From JAGVPT01 sp963717445 (GTDB taxonomy: Bacteria > Bacteroidota > Ignavibacteria > UBA10030 > UBA8401): DNA of 64,000 bases. Shown here piece after piece: positions 26,384-35,660 of the stretch; position 1 is the stretch's first letter, and every line of letters starts with the position of its first letter. A program made the position numbers and the translations under genes. The stretch is from NCBI GenBank assembly GCA_963717445.1, contig OY970334.1, forward strand, positions 248,001 to 312,000, given 5' to 3'. The notes below the pieces were generated by a model that saw only the letters and a program-made list of their open reading frames with translations, had not been told where the DNA came from and did no database searches.

Positions 26384-29300
26384 CTATTTTGAGCTGGTTG
26401 TCACCTTCCGACTATCCCCTGTTCCGGCAAGTACTTTCTCGTTCTTAAGTGCGTTTTCGAGCAGCGAGAGGTTCATGCCTTTTATGTTCAGCGTGACCAC
26501 ATTGGAACGCTCAACAGAGCTCTCGCCAAATGCATTCACCCGCTCATAGTACAGCACATGCTTGATCCGGTTATTCTGTTCACCGATCGGAACCGTTGCC
26601 TCAACCTCCATCTCGTTCTTTCCTTTTTTCACGAAAGGCGTGATGGAAGAGGAGTAAACACCGTTGAATTGTGATGCAGAAATGATCGGAATTTCATTCA
26701 TGGTGAATGATTCATTGCCGATCGAAAGCCCTCCTGCAGTAGAATCGATAATATTGGCTTCAAGGACTGAAGCCGAAGGATTGGAAAAGAGCCTATACCT
26801 GAACACGAGTTCATCACCGGGTATGACAAACAAGGAGTCCCCGAAATCTTTTTCTGAGCGAGGCATCGTTCGGACCAATGAAATTGCTGATAGGCTCGAG
26901 CTTGTGTCGCGTGCAACAAGGCCATTGGCAAAATAATTTTGTATGCGAATCTCGAGATGGCGAGGTTGTATTTTTTTCCCAGGCTTCTCCTTCATCATCG
27001 CAGAGAGAAAGGCGTTGTTTGTATCGCAGCGGAATACACTACAGGCAGTAATGCGTATTGAATCGAGTTTAATCCTCCTCGACAAGAAATCAACTGCTGT
27101 CGCTGCACGTTCTTCAGAAAGTTTCTGCAAGGTGGGAAGCGATGTGCCCTTTTTAACGGGAAGATCGGGATAACCGACAACTATGATATCGGCGAAACGA
27201 TATTTTTTAATAAGACTGATAATAGGCTGGAATATTTTTAACGCATTTTTTCGAAGCGTAGATTCCCCGGGGTTAAATACCAACTTCTCTATCGGGAAAG
27301 AGGATTCTACAAATGGAATTTTTTCGACAGTGGTCAACGTCCTCAATGTATCGGTTTGAATTATTACACTGTCCGAAGTCATGAGCTCAACGCAAGACCA
27401 AGACTCCAGGCCTGATTGTTGCACGACCGACCGATCGACTTCGGCCTTGTATTGAAGAATCCCTTCAAAGAGAGAAGATCCTCGTCCTAAACCCCATGTC
27501 AAATGACGGCCCGATATCTCGGGAACGACCTTCCGTCCGTTGAACGTAGCGGAACCTTCAATGTAAGAGAATCCGTCAGGGAGCTCGTCAAAGGCTTGTA
27601 TCCGCTGAAGCCAATTAGTTCCAGAATAGTCTATCCGTTCGGCAAACTCCACCGTGTTTGATTTATTCGCCGGCTCCGCGGCGTTCCGCAAATATAGAAC
27701 GCGGGGTGAACTGGTTCTCATGGCTGCAGTCCTGCCCACCTTCCCCACTCTTTGGTGCAGGCTGTCTTTCAGCACTCTTTTCACAAAAAAGTTTGCGCGC
27801 GCGATTCCACCTTCTGTGAGGCGCACAAAACGGGAACTTGCATCGCCGGCAAAATCATATCCCCCTTTAAGCAATTCCGTCCTGGGAGGCAGCGATCGTT
27901 CATTGACCCGCAAAACGTGTTGCCCGGGTTTCACATCCGGCAATGAAAATTTTCCATCATCCCCCGTCACGATGCGGGTACCATCCTCCATCCATAGTTC
28001 GACGCCTTTTACTCCCGCCTCGCCTTCGCTCTGGTATCCGTTGCGGTCATCGTCATAGAAAATTTTTCCGATGATCACGCCGTTATCAGTGAAGACGCCA
28101 GGCTGAACAGTTATCTGCTTTTGTGAAGGAAGTGATACAAAGATAGTTCCGACCGTATCTTTAGCGGTAGCGTACACTGTGTTCAACCCCTGGCTCTCCA
28201 TGGCGTCGGCTCCGAGGACAAGCTGATAGACGAGAAGTGCTGTGTTTCCCGCTTTCAACGTATCTCGCGAAACAGAAGCGAACACCCATTGCAGGACGGT
28301 GCCGTTCGAAAGTGACTGGGGCTCCACCGGCATGCCGTTGTATCGTGCGGATTTTGCATAATACTTGAACGCATGTGGAAGCTGATCGATGATCCTCAAA
28401 TCTTTCATCAATCCCGGGCTGTTGTTTGTGATCGCCACCTGATATGTTACAACGTCTCCTATTTCTGCAACGTTCTTGTCCGCAGATTTAACCACTTGAA
28501 GATAGGTCGAGAATTGGGTATTACTCTTAAGAATAACCGAGGCTGAGGAAGATTCTACAGAAAGCCCCTTTTGAAGAATGGATGCTGTCGTTTGTATCGT
28601 CCTTCCGGTAGCAAGCGTATAATCCGTTCTCATGTAAAGGATGAGTGAATCGATTTTACCCGGTGGAATACTTCCGATATTCCACGTTGCAATGCTATCA
28701 ACCACTGTGGTATCGTTGCCGGGTCCGCTCATTGTCCATACCTTGTATTTAAGAACACTCTTGCCAGCGTTGTAAACGGAGTCCACAATTTTGACGTTAC
28801 GGAGAGAATCGGTGCCGGCATTACGGTACCAAATTTCAAACTGAACACTGTCTCCTGCGACCACAGAATCTTTATTCTGAAGGACAAAATTTTGCAGTGT
28901 TATCAATGGAGCGGATCGGACAAGAGTAACAGTTTGAGTGCTTTGCGGTGCAAGCTGATTCGAGCTGAACCATGAGCGGTTCATGATGGATGTGCTGTCG
29001 GGGATGTTTCTTGCTACCGCAACTGTGACCCCAACTGAGTCATAGGCTCCCACCGCCATAGAATCCATCGACCATCTGACAATCCGATGGGTGGTGTCGA
29101 ACGATACCGATGTGAACAGCCCTTTCTGGCTGGCAACGAGAGAGGTATATTCAGAAAGGGTGTCGAGCATAACCGCGTTCGTAAGAGGCACATTTCCTTG
29201 ATTTTGATACTTGATCGAGTATTTCATTGTATCGCCGGCTGATACCGAAGGCTGGCCGGTCATTGCAAGGGTTAAAGAAATATTCGGGCGGACGAGAATA

Positions 29301-31147
29301 TTAAGATTTATTGTAAACGTCCCCGTGAGAGTGTCGTAAACAGTAGTTCCACCGGAATAATTCGGGAACTTGACACTGTCAACGTCTACTTGGTAGATTG
29401 CCGGCTCAAGATTCTGAAACTTGAATCTTCCAAGCGCATCAGTCGTTGTCGTTTGAATACGGCTGTAAACAATTGCCGTGGATGAGCGCTGGGTCTTTCG
29501 GGAAACCGATCTACCGGTTGAAACCGAGGAAAGGGAATCCAGATAAACGTCGACCCCTGCAACGGAAATCGGCGAATTACTCGATGCATATTGCAGGCGG
29601 CCCGAAATCGTGTTGAGGATTGAGACTGCCTTGCGGTTGAATAATGTATCCGACAACATCCCCGTTGAAGTCGATAACGTGTCTCCAAATTCGTCCACGA
29701 CGATAATCTTGAGTGTGTACATCATCGTCTCTTTGTCGAGCGCGATGAAGAAAACACCGTCGCTCCCCGTTGTGTCGGCTCCAACGATTTGCTGCGTAAT
29801 ATCTAAAACTTCCGCAATCGCTCCTTTATACGGGACTTGTTGTATACTAGACCCTCCATTAATAGACGCGCGCACAACGCCTGTCACTGCCCCCGGATAC
29901 AGCGTGACCGAAGTGGTTCCAGTTATCGTACCGGACATTGCAACCCCCGCGACAACCGTCACTACCGCCTCCTTTATCACGTTGTTGACATTCTCTGAAA
30001 TCAAATAAGCTTGTGCTGTACCACCGCTTGTCATGGTAGTGATTGTCTTCGTTCCGTTGTCAAAGAACCCAAGGGTTGTTGAAAAAGTCACAGGAACTCC
30101 ATCGGGAATTGCACTCCCCAGAGAGTCAGCAATAACAGCAATGACATCGGAGCTGTCCCGATTGGCCGTGCCCCAGATGTACTTTTGGGTTACGGATAAA
30201 TTCATCGATGCAGGCCGGATCGGAACAATCATGGATGTGATTTCGGGAGCCGATACGGTCGAAACGGTCGACGAGTGAACATTGGCATCATTTTTCAACT
30301 GAGCGAGACCGAGATTCGGCGATGTCTGAACGGTAAGCGTTATATTCTGCACGCCGGTTACCGCATGGAGAGTGCCGAGGTTCCATACAACGGTCCGCTT
30401 GTTCGTACTAACGCTTGTCGGTGTCACGCTAGCATTGTAAAAAATACCGTTAGCCGAAATCGTATCGACCAATATTGTCGAATCCGATTTTACGTTTCCG
30501 GTGTTCGCGACCTGCAGTTGGTAATCGATCTGGCGGCCGGAACCGACCATAGCGGCTGTTGCCGTATTGCTCAGAGTAAGACGTGCAAAATTAGCCACAA
30601 TAAGATTTTGTGCTGCGCCGACTGTTTTCCCCTGCCAAGAAAGGATTGCGCTCAACGGAAGAACCGCCTGCCCTGCCGTTGTCGTGTCGATCTTGAGCTG
30701 GATGAGGAATGAATCTTGTTTTGCTGCCGCGAAATTAAATTCTTTCCAGGTGATCACGTTACCGCTGATGCTGCCGCTGTTCGAAACGCTTACAATATTC
30801 GTTCCCACGGCAGGCAGCGTGCTCTGGATTGTAACAGTGTCTGCTGCCGCATTACCGATATTCTTGAAACTGAGCCATAGTTTCACAACGTCATTAAAAA
30901 TGACGTTTGAATCGCTCACCGCGTAATGCATCTCAAAATTCGGCAGACTTCCTACACTGACAGTAACGATAGGGCTTGACACAGCGAACGCTTTTTTCTT
31001 ATAGGTATAATTTCCCGTCGCTTGAATCGAAATCTGCGTACCCACCGGCGTTTGTGCGTACACGAAATCACTCGCCGAGACTGCAAGAGCGAGTGCACTC
31101 AGTACTGCGAGTGTAACATTTCGATATGATCGGATGAAATAGTTCAT
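26384..31147 (-). CDS. Large DUF11 surface protein with SdrD-like and OmpA-like domains
   Basis: The protein has 1587 residues with a signal peptide (ending FVYAQ). The N-terminal GTQISIQATGNY motif is shared with sibling genes. Several DUF11-type repeats follow (phrases like DTMKYSIKYQNQGNVPLTNA and DVVTYQVAITNNSPGLMKDL). Then comes an SdrD-B-like Ca-binding domain (IIGKIFYDDDRNGYQSEGE), and near residue 1290 an OmpA-like segment (FNPGESTLRKNALKIFQPI then LSEERAATAVDFL), which could bind peptidoglycan. The last 200 residues return to DUF11-like sequence. It overlaps the preceding gene by 4 bp. It may be the cell-wall-bound member of the set. Confidence 0.9.
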   Translation of the reverse strand: MNYFIRSYRNVTLAVLSALALAVSASDFVYAQTPVGTQISIQATGNYTYKKKAFAVSSPIVTVSVGSLPNFEMHYAVSDSNVIFNDVVKLWLSFKNIGNAAADTVTIQSTLPAVGTNIVSVSNSGSISGNVITWKEFNFAAAKQDSFLIQLKIDTTTAGQAVLPLSAILSWQGKTVGAAQNLIVANFARLTLSNTATAAMVGSGRQIDYQLQVANTGNVKSDSTILVDTISANGIFYNASVTPTSVSTNKRTVVWNLGTLHAVTGVQNITLTVQTSPNLGLAQLKNDANVHSSTVSTVSAPEITSMIVPIRPASMNLSVTQKYIWGTANRDSSDVIAVIADSLGSAIPDGVPVTFSTTLGFFDNGTKTITTMTSGGTAQAYLISENVNNVIKEAVVTVVAGVAMSGTITGTTSVTLYPGAVTGVVRASINGGSSIQQVPYKGAIAEVLDITQQIVGADTTGSDGVFFIALDKETMMYTLKIIVVDEFGDTLSTSTGMLSDTLFNRKAVSILNTISGRLQYASSNSPISVAGVDVYLDSLSSVSTGRSVSRKTQRSSTAIVYSRIQTTTTDALGRFKFQNLEPAIYQVDVDSVKFPNYSGGTTVYDTLTGTFTINLNILVRPNISLTLAMTGQPSVSAGDTMKYSIKYQNQGNVPLTNAVMLDTLSEYTSLVASQKGLFTSVSFDTTHRIVRWSMDSMAVGAYDSVGVTVAVARNIPDSTSIMNRSWFSSNQLAPQSTQTVTLVRSAPLITLQNFVLQNKDSVVAGDSVQFEIWYRNAGTDSLRNVKIVDSVYNAGKSVLKYKVWTMSGPGNDTTVVDSIATWNIGSIPPGKIDSLILYMRTDYTLATGRTIQTTASILQKGLSVESSSASVILKSNTQFSTYLQVVKSADKNVAEIGDVVTYQVAITNNSPGLMKDLRIIDQLPHAFKYYAKSARYNGMPVEPQSLSNGTVLQWVFASVSRDTLKAGNTALLVYQLVLGADAMESQGLNTVYATAKDTVGTIFVSLPSQKQITVQPGVFTDNGVIIGKIFYDDDRNGYQSEGEAGVKGVELWMEDGTRIVTGDDGKFSLPDVKPGQHVLRVNERSLPPRTELLKGGYDFAGDASSRFVRLTEGGIARANFFVKRVLKDSLHQRVGKVGRTAAMRTSSPRVLYLRNAAEPANKSNTVEFAERIDYSGTNWLQRIQAFDELPDGFSYIEGSATFNGRKVVPEISGRHLTWGLGRGSSLFEGILQYKAEVDRSVVQQSGLESWSCVELMTSDSVIIQTDTLRTLTTVEKIPFVESSFPIEKLVFNPGESTLRKNALKIFQPIISLIKKYRFADIIVVGYPDLPVKKGTSLPTLQKLSEERAATAVDFLSRRIKLDSIRITACSVFRCDTNNAFLSAMMKEKPGKKIQPRHLEIRIQNYFANGLVARDTSSSLSAISLVRTMPRSEKDFGDSLFVIPGDELVFRYRLFSNPSASVLEANIIDSTAGGLSIGNESFTMNEIPIISASQFNGVYSSSITPFVKKGKNEMEVEATVPIGEQNNRIKHVLYYERVNAFGESSVERSNVVTLNIKGMNLSLLENALKNEKVLAGTGDSRKVTTSSK

Positions 31148-32793
31148 TTAATTTTCACCTTGAATTCCACGGTTCCTGCAGTCGATTGTTTCAATCCAGC
31201 GGTCTTTATCGATACGCTTCCGTTTCGAACTGCGGTTGAATCCGGCAGTGACAACGTACCTAATTTTGCACTTCCCTGAACGTAAGAGGTACTGTCTGGA
31301 ATTCGGGCAGTAACAGTGTATGAGGTGTCAACATCGGCGTGTCCCGTGTTTGAATAAGAAATTGTATATGTCAAAACCCCTCCAGGCGGCTGAGGCTGGC
31401 TTGGCAGAGGAGAAACAGAAATCGCTACAGAGACAACAGGAATGTTCGTTGTTGTCGATGCAACGGCACTCTGAAATTTTACTGCACTTCCCGACGATGT
31501 CGCCGTAAATGTCGTCACATCTTTTGTTTGATCCTGCTGTACCATTGGCATGATCGCTACCGCGAATACGTGGACGCTGTCCCCCGCGGAAAGAGAATCG
31601 ACATCAACACCGGCTTTGCCGTTTGTATTTGTCAACGGCACGTCAAGCGGATCGACGACGTGGTTGTTGTTCACATCCCTGAGAAATGTCCACGCGAGCG
31701 ACTGCGACGAGACTGCGGACAACTCGATCACATCCTTGATTGTTCCCGTGTTTTTTACGGTGAAATAATATTCCACCGAATCAGCCGGCTCTTTAGCCGC
31801 TGCCACACTATCTGGAGTCAATGAAACGCCGAAACCGCCTCCAATGTTAATGTTAACGGTGTTTGAAATTTTGTTTCTCGCTAGAGCGCCATCGCTGTAT
31901 GCGATGTTCATGGCATTTGGAATCACGGTTCCGGGCACCAAATTTGTCTGTAGACCGACCGTCAGGGTAACACTCGCCGATCCACCGGGAGCAATGGATG
32001 CAAAAACCCATTGAACCGAATCTGCAGAAACATGTATCCCGCCGTTCGTAGAACTGACATACGAAAATCTCGAGTCGAACATATCAGCAACAACAACGTT
32101 TGTTGCTGCTGATTGTCCGCTGTTGGTAATAGACAGTGTAAACGTTATCGGTCCGGGAGGAGTCGGGGCAGCGTTATCAACGCTCAATGAGGTATTCGTA
32201 GCGATGACTGCGGCCTGCACACTGGTTTTAAGTGTTGAACCGGCGCTTTTCGTGGCATCAAATTGAGAAGTTGCCGTAATTGCCGTCGAATCAATCTGGC
32301 CGTTCAATGCCTCATTGTTTGGAACCACTACGCGCGCAATGATCTTGTAGCTTGAATCGGCCTTGACCGAATCTGTCGCAGAGATCACACCCGCAGATGA
32401 GTCGGCGCCGTCCAATACTCCGTTTCCGTTGATATCGTGGTACAGAAGAACCTGCCAGCCGTGAGACGAGAATGGCGTCAGCGTAAATTTGTCGGTTCCA
32501 TTTCCCGAGTTGAGAATTGTGAGAGGATAATCCACATTGACACCGTCGCCGGAAGTTTTTGCAAGGGAGGGCAAAAGAACGTTCACCGCGGCCCCCTGCT
32601 TCACAATGAAAACAACGAACGACAAATAGACGGTGTCGGCGTTTGCACCAGAAGCTGTCGTATAGATCGCAACCGCCCGACTCGAAATGATAGTTCCAGC
32701 AGGAGTTCCGGCGCCGTAAACGCTCCTCGTTCCGGCGAGCAGAAGTATTGCAGCGAGGAGCGTGTTTTTTATATGACCGATTCTATTCTTCAT
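31144..32793 (-). CDS. Exported DUF11 protein, paralogue of the next upstream gene
   Basis: About 549 residues from ATG 32793 (MKNRIGHIKNTLLAAILL signal peptide, GTGAG before it); upstream in-frame TTG/ATG starts (32823, 32799) are less likely. The mature protein starts with GTPAGTIISSRAVAIY, a motif common to four proteins here. Two EF-hand-like DxNxNG loops appear (HDINGNGVLDGAD, DVNNNHVVDPLD). DUF11-type beta-sandwiches include GGSASVTLTVGL and a C-terminal TAGTVEFKVKIK. It aligns end to end with the 544-aa neighbour, so the pair is a tandem duplication. It is inferred to be secreted to the surface. Confidence 0.9.
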   Translation of the reverse strand: MKNRIGHIKNTLLAAILLLAGTRSVYGAGTPAGTIISSRAVAIYTTASGANADTVYLSFVVFIVKQGAAVNVLLPSLAKTSGDGVNVDYPLTILNSGNGTDKFTLTPFSSHGWQVLLYHDINGNGVLDGADSSAGVISATDSVKADSSYKIIARVVVPNNEALNGQIDSTAITATSQFDATKSAGSTLKTSVQAAVIATNTSLSVDNAAPTPPGPITFTLSITNSGQSAATNVVVADMFDSRFSYVSSTNGGIHVSADSVQWVFASIAPGGSASVTLTVGLQTNLVPGTVIPNAMNIAYSDGALARNKISNTVNINIGGGFGVSLTPDSVAAAKEPADSVEYYFTVKNTGTIKDVIELSAVSSQSLAWTFLRDVNNNHVVDPLDVPLTNTNGKAGVDVDSLSAGDSVHVFAVAIMPMVQQDQTKDVTTFTATSSGSAVKFQSAVASTTTNIPVVSVAISVSPLPSQPQPPGGVLTYTISYSNTGHADVDTSYTVTARIPDSTSYVQGSAKLGTLSLPDSTAVRNGSVSIKTAGLKQSTAGTVEFKVKIK

Positions 32794-32823
32794 TGACATC
32801 TCACAAAGCAAATCGAGGTACAA

Positions 32824-34458
32824 TTAGTTCACTGTAATTTTGAATGCAACCGTTCCGGTCGCAGACGCATTCAGGGTACCGATAGTGATGGTGACGCACT
32901 TACCGCCATTTGTCACGGTGACGGCATCGGCATCCGCAGCATCAGTCATTGGGGTACCATTCCACGTCGTCGAACCCGGGACGTACGTCGTGCTATCCGG
33001 TGCGCCGTCGACAATCTTGAAATTGTACGCTTTTCCATGGCCGGTGTTCGAGTAGTTGACCGTGTAGGTCATCTGTGTTCCCGGCGGCTGGTTGCCGATC
33101 GGGGCAACGACTTTTGAGATACTGACAACCGCGATGTCGATTGTCGTCGTCGCAACCGAACTCTGGAATTTGGTGTTGTCTCCCGCCAACGTCACTGTAA
33201 ATGACGTAACGTCGGTTTGCTGGTCTGTCGCGACAACAGGGGTAATTGCGATAGCAATCACGTGAAGGCTGTCGCTAAAATTCACAGAGTCTGTGCTTGC
33301 CAATTGGGTATCGTTGATGTCGTAGATCCCGTTGTTGTTCACGTCTTTGTAAAACTTCCAGGGGAGCGACAAGGACGAACCGAAAGACATCAATAGCACA
33401 TCCTTTTTGTTGCCGGTATTCTTCAGCGTAAAATAGTACTTGATAGAGTCATCCGGTTCCTCTGTCAACGCTGCCGAGGTAGGACTAATCGCAACTCCAC
33501 GGGTTACTCCAACTGTTACAGATCGCACGTTGCTCGAAGACGTAAAAGTATTGGAACCAGCAGTATACGCGACATTAAATGCATTGTTATACACTGTTCC
33601 CATGCCCGCTCCGCTCGGAACGTTTAACGTGATCGTCACCGTCGCTGTAGCGCCCGGGTTGATTGTACCGACATTAAAGAGGACAGGATTGCCGGATGAA
33701 TTGACCGACCCCTGTGTCGTAGTCGACGATACATAGGTTAATCCGGAAAGCAAATCAGAGAAGGTCACTCCCGTTGCCGCCACATTGCCGTTGTTCGTCA
33801 ATGTGAATGTGTACGTCACATTTTGGCCTGCGTTTGGACTTGCGTTATTGACCGACAAGCCTGCCCCGATATTGCTGAAATTCACCGTATTGACGGTTGT
33901 CATCAGGGCACTGTTCGCTGTCTTCAAGTTGTTGAAACTGGACGTGGCCGTCACGGTGGTTGTATCGGTCTGTCCATTCAGTGCCGAATTGCGCGGCACA
34001 AAAATGTTGACAATGATCTTGTACGTCGAATCCTCCGCGAGCGAGCTTATCGATGTAATGGCGCCAGCGCTTATTTCAGCAGGGTCAAGAACACCGTTGC
34101 CGTTGGCATCGTGATAAAATGTTACCGTCCACCCTTTCGACGAAGTCTTTGTTAGACTAAAGTTGTCGGTGCCATTCCCCGAGTTCGTTATGGTAAGGGC
34201 GTAGTCGACGTTAACGCTGTCGCTCGAGGTGGTGAGAGCACCAGTAGGCGGCGTTGCGTTTACCGCACCAACCTGTGCCACAGTGACCGACACAATGTTG
34301 GAAAAGGCGCTATCGGTAACTGCGCCCGAGAGGGTTGTATATGTCGCTCTCGCCCTGCTGGAAATTACCGTCCCAGCCGGGGTGCCGACGGCAAGAGCGA
34401 TACTCACTCCAAAAATTGTGAGGAGGATTAGAAGAAAAAAGTTACGAGCCGCGCTCAT
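32824..34458 (-). CDS. Exported DUF11 protein, paralogue of the downstream gene
   Basis: The protein has 544 residues, with an AAGGAG ribosome site before ATG 34458. A signal peptide precedes AVGTPAGTVISSRARATY. EF-hand-like loops HDANGNGVLDPAE and DVNNNGIYDIND suggest calcium binding. A central DUF11 domain (GQNVTYTFTLTNNGNVAATG) and a terminal one (PPGTQMTYTVNYSNTGHGKA) end in TGTVAFKITVN. It ends directly at the next gene. The architecture matches the 559-aa-frame neighbour throughout. No T9SS-type C-terminal sorting domain is seen. Confidence 0.9.
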   Translation of the reverse strand: MSAARNFFLLILLTIFGVSIALAVGTPAGTVISSRARATYTTLSGAVTDSAFSNIVSVTVAQVGAVNATPPTGALTTSSDSVNVDYALTITNSGNGTDNFSLTKTSSKGWTVTFYHDANGNGVLDPAEISAGAITSISSLAEDSTYKIIVNIFVPRNSALNGQTDTTTVTATSSFNNLKTANSALMTTVNTVNFSNIGAGLSVNNASPNAGQNVTYTFTLTNNGNVAATGVTFSDLLSGLTYVSSTTTQGSVNSSGNPVLFNVGTINPGATATVTITLNVPSGAGMGTVYNNAFNVAYTAGSNTFTSSSNVRSVTVGVTRGVAISPTSAALTEEPDDSIKYYFTLKNTGNKKDVLLMSFGSSLSLPWKFYKDVNNNGIYDINDTQLASTDSVNFSDSLHVIAIAITPVVATDQQTDVTSFTVTLAGDNTKFQSSVATTTIDIAVVSISKVVAPIGNQPPGTQMTYTVNYSNTGHGKAYNFKIVDGAPDSTTYVPGSTTWNGTPMTDAADADAVTVTNGGKCVTITIGTLNASATGTVAFKITVN

Positions 34459-34518
34459 GTTTGACTCCTTGCATGAAATTAGTGTTGAGTGAGTATTTAA
34501 TTAAAAATATTTCGTTTT

Positions 34519-35628
34519 TTATCGCACGACAACTTGCATTGTGAGTTTTCCCTCTTCGCCAGGTAATATTCCTTTGGAAATTTTCCATCGAACGACCGTC
34601 GGCGTACCAACCTCGGGAGCGACCGCAGGTTTTCGTTCAATGACAGCTTCGGCGCCGGGGTTCTTGACCGAGTTCTCCAAAAGAATCACACCCTCAGGTA
34701 CGGGGTTCGAGATCTCCGCATTCTGCGCGAGAGCATTCCCGACATTGCAGTACGTAATGGTGTATGTCACGGTATCGCCCGGGACAGTCAACGTCGGACT
34801 TGCGGTGTTGAAAATAGCCAGCTCGGGTTTTGCTTCCTTGGCTGAAATTCTATTGGCTATCCGATTTGCTTGCTCCGTTGTTTTGTCGGCGCTCTTTACC
34901 GTAGTCCCGACCGCCTCGAATGAAAAAAGCTGCGACCATGTTTTTTCCTTGACCTGCACATTGCTCACTTGCACCGAAATTTGTTGGAATCCTTGTGATC
35001 GAGGCGTAATATCGGTGTTGACAGGCGCCAGCGAAGAAATCACGATTGCCGGAAATGTGGGTTGATCATTTTCCATTCGTGTGGCAGCGAAACCGGTATT
35101 ACCTAATTTCTGAACATCGCCTTCTGTCTTCAATCTCAAAACGGCATTAACGACAGAAGACTTCGGCATTCTTAGCTTATAGCCGATGAGCAATTTCTTC
35201 CCTAGTGGAGCCGATTCATCGGCAACCGAGTGATAATCAACCTGTACCTCAACCATTCCAGTGCCGCTCCCGAATTGGTACGTGGAGACAAGGTGTGACC
35301 CATTGTTAAGAGTTTCGGACTTTGCTTTACTGAGAAGATCGGATGCCGTAATAGCTTTTACGACCTCGTTCGATGCAGCGTCGGTAATTTCAATTACAAC
35401 GTCCAACATTGCATTCTCATTCGCGGCATACCAAAGACCAAAGCCTTTCGGATTATTCGCGGTCTTCGTGAAAGAGGCCTGCAAAAAAGCTACCGCGCTT
35501 CCTTCCTTTTTTGGAGATGGCGCTCCTGTGAGCGAATAGTCTCCAAGTTTCAATTGTACAGTTTGTGCCTGACTCCGACCGCCCGTGAACAAAACGAAGA
35601 AAGCAAGTATAAGTGTTAGATACTTCAT
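34519..35628 (-). CDS. Exported protein with C-terminal DUF11 domain
   Basis: The protein has 369 residues. The signal peptide ends SQAQ, and AAGGAGTTGAGCC precedes the ATG. The first 260 residues form a separate beta-rich domain I do not recognise (QLKLGDYSLTGAPSPKKEG, GFGLWYAANENAML, KKLLIGYKLRMPKS). The C-terminal 100 residues are a DUF11 domain (GDTVTYTITYCNVGNALAQNA) ending GEEGKLTMQVVVR. It lies 32 bp after the giant gene in the same operon. Its smaller size and unique N-domain suggest a subunit or adaptor rather than a fibre. Role unknown. Confidence 0.88.
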   Translation of the reverse strand: MKYLTLILAFFVLFTGGRSQAQTVQLKLGDYSLTGAPSPKKEGSAVAFLQASFTKTANNPKGFGLWYAANENAMLDVVIEITDAASNEVVKAITASDLLSKAKSETLNNGSHLVSTYQFGSGTGMVEVQVDYHSVADESAPLGKKLLIGYKLRMPKSSVVNAVLRLKTEGDVQKLGNTGFAATRMENDQPTFPAIVISSLAPVNTDITPRSQGFQQISVQVSNVQVKEKTWSQLFSFEAVGTTVKSADKTTEQANRIANRISAKEAKPELAIFNTASPTLTVPGDTVTYTITYCNVGNALAQNAEISNPVPEGVILLENSVKNPGAEAVIERKPAVAPEVGTPTVVRWKISKGILPGEEGKLTMQVVVR

Positions 35629-35660
35629 GGCTCAACTCCTTACGATAGTGGTTGTGAACT

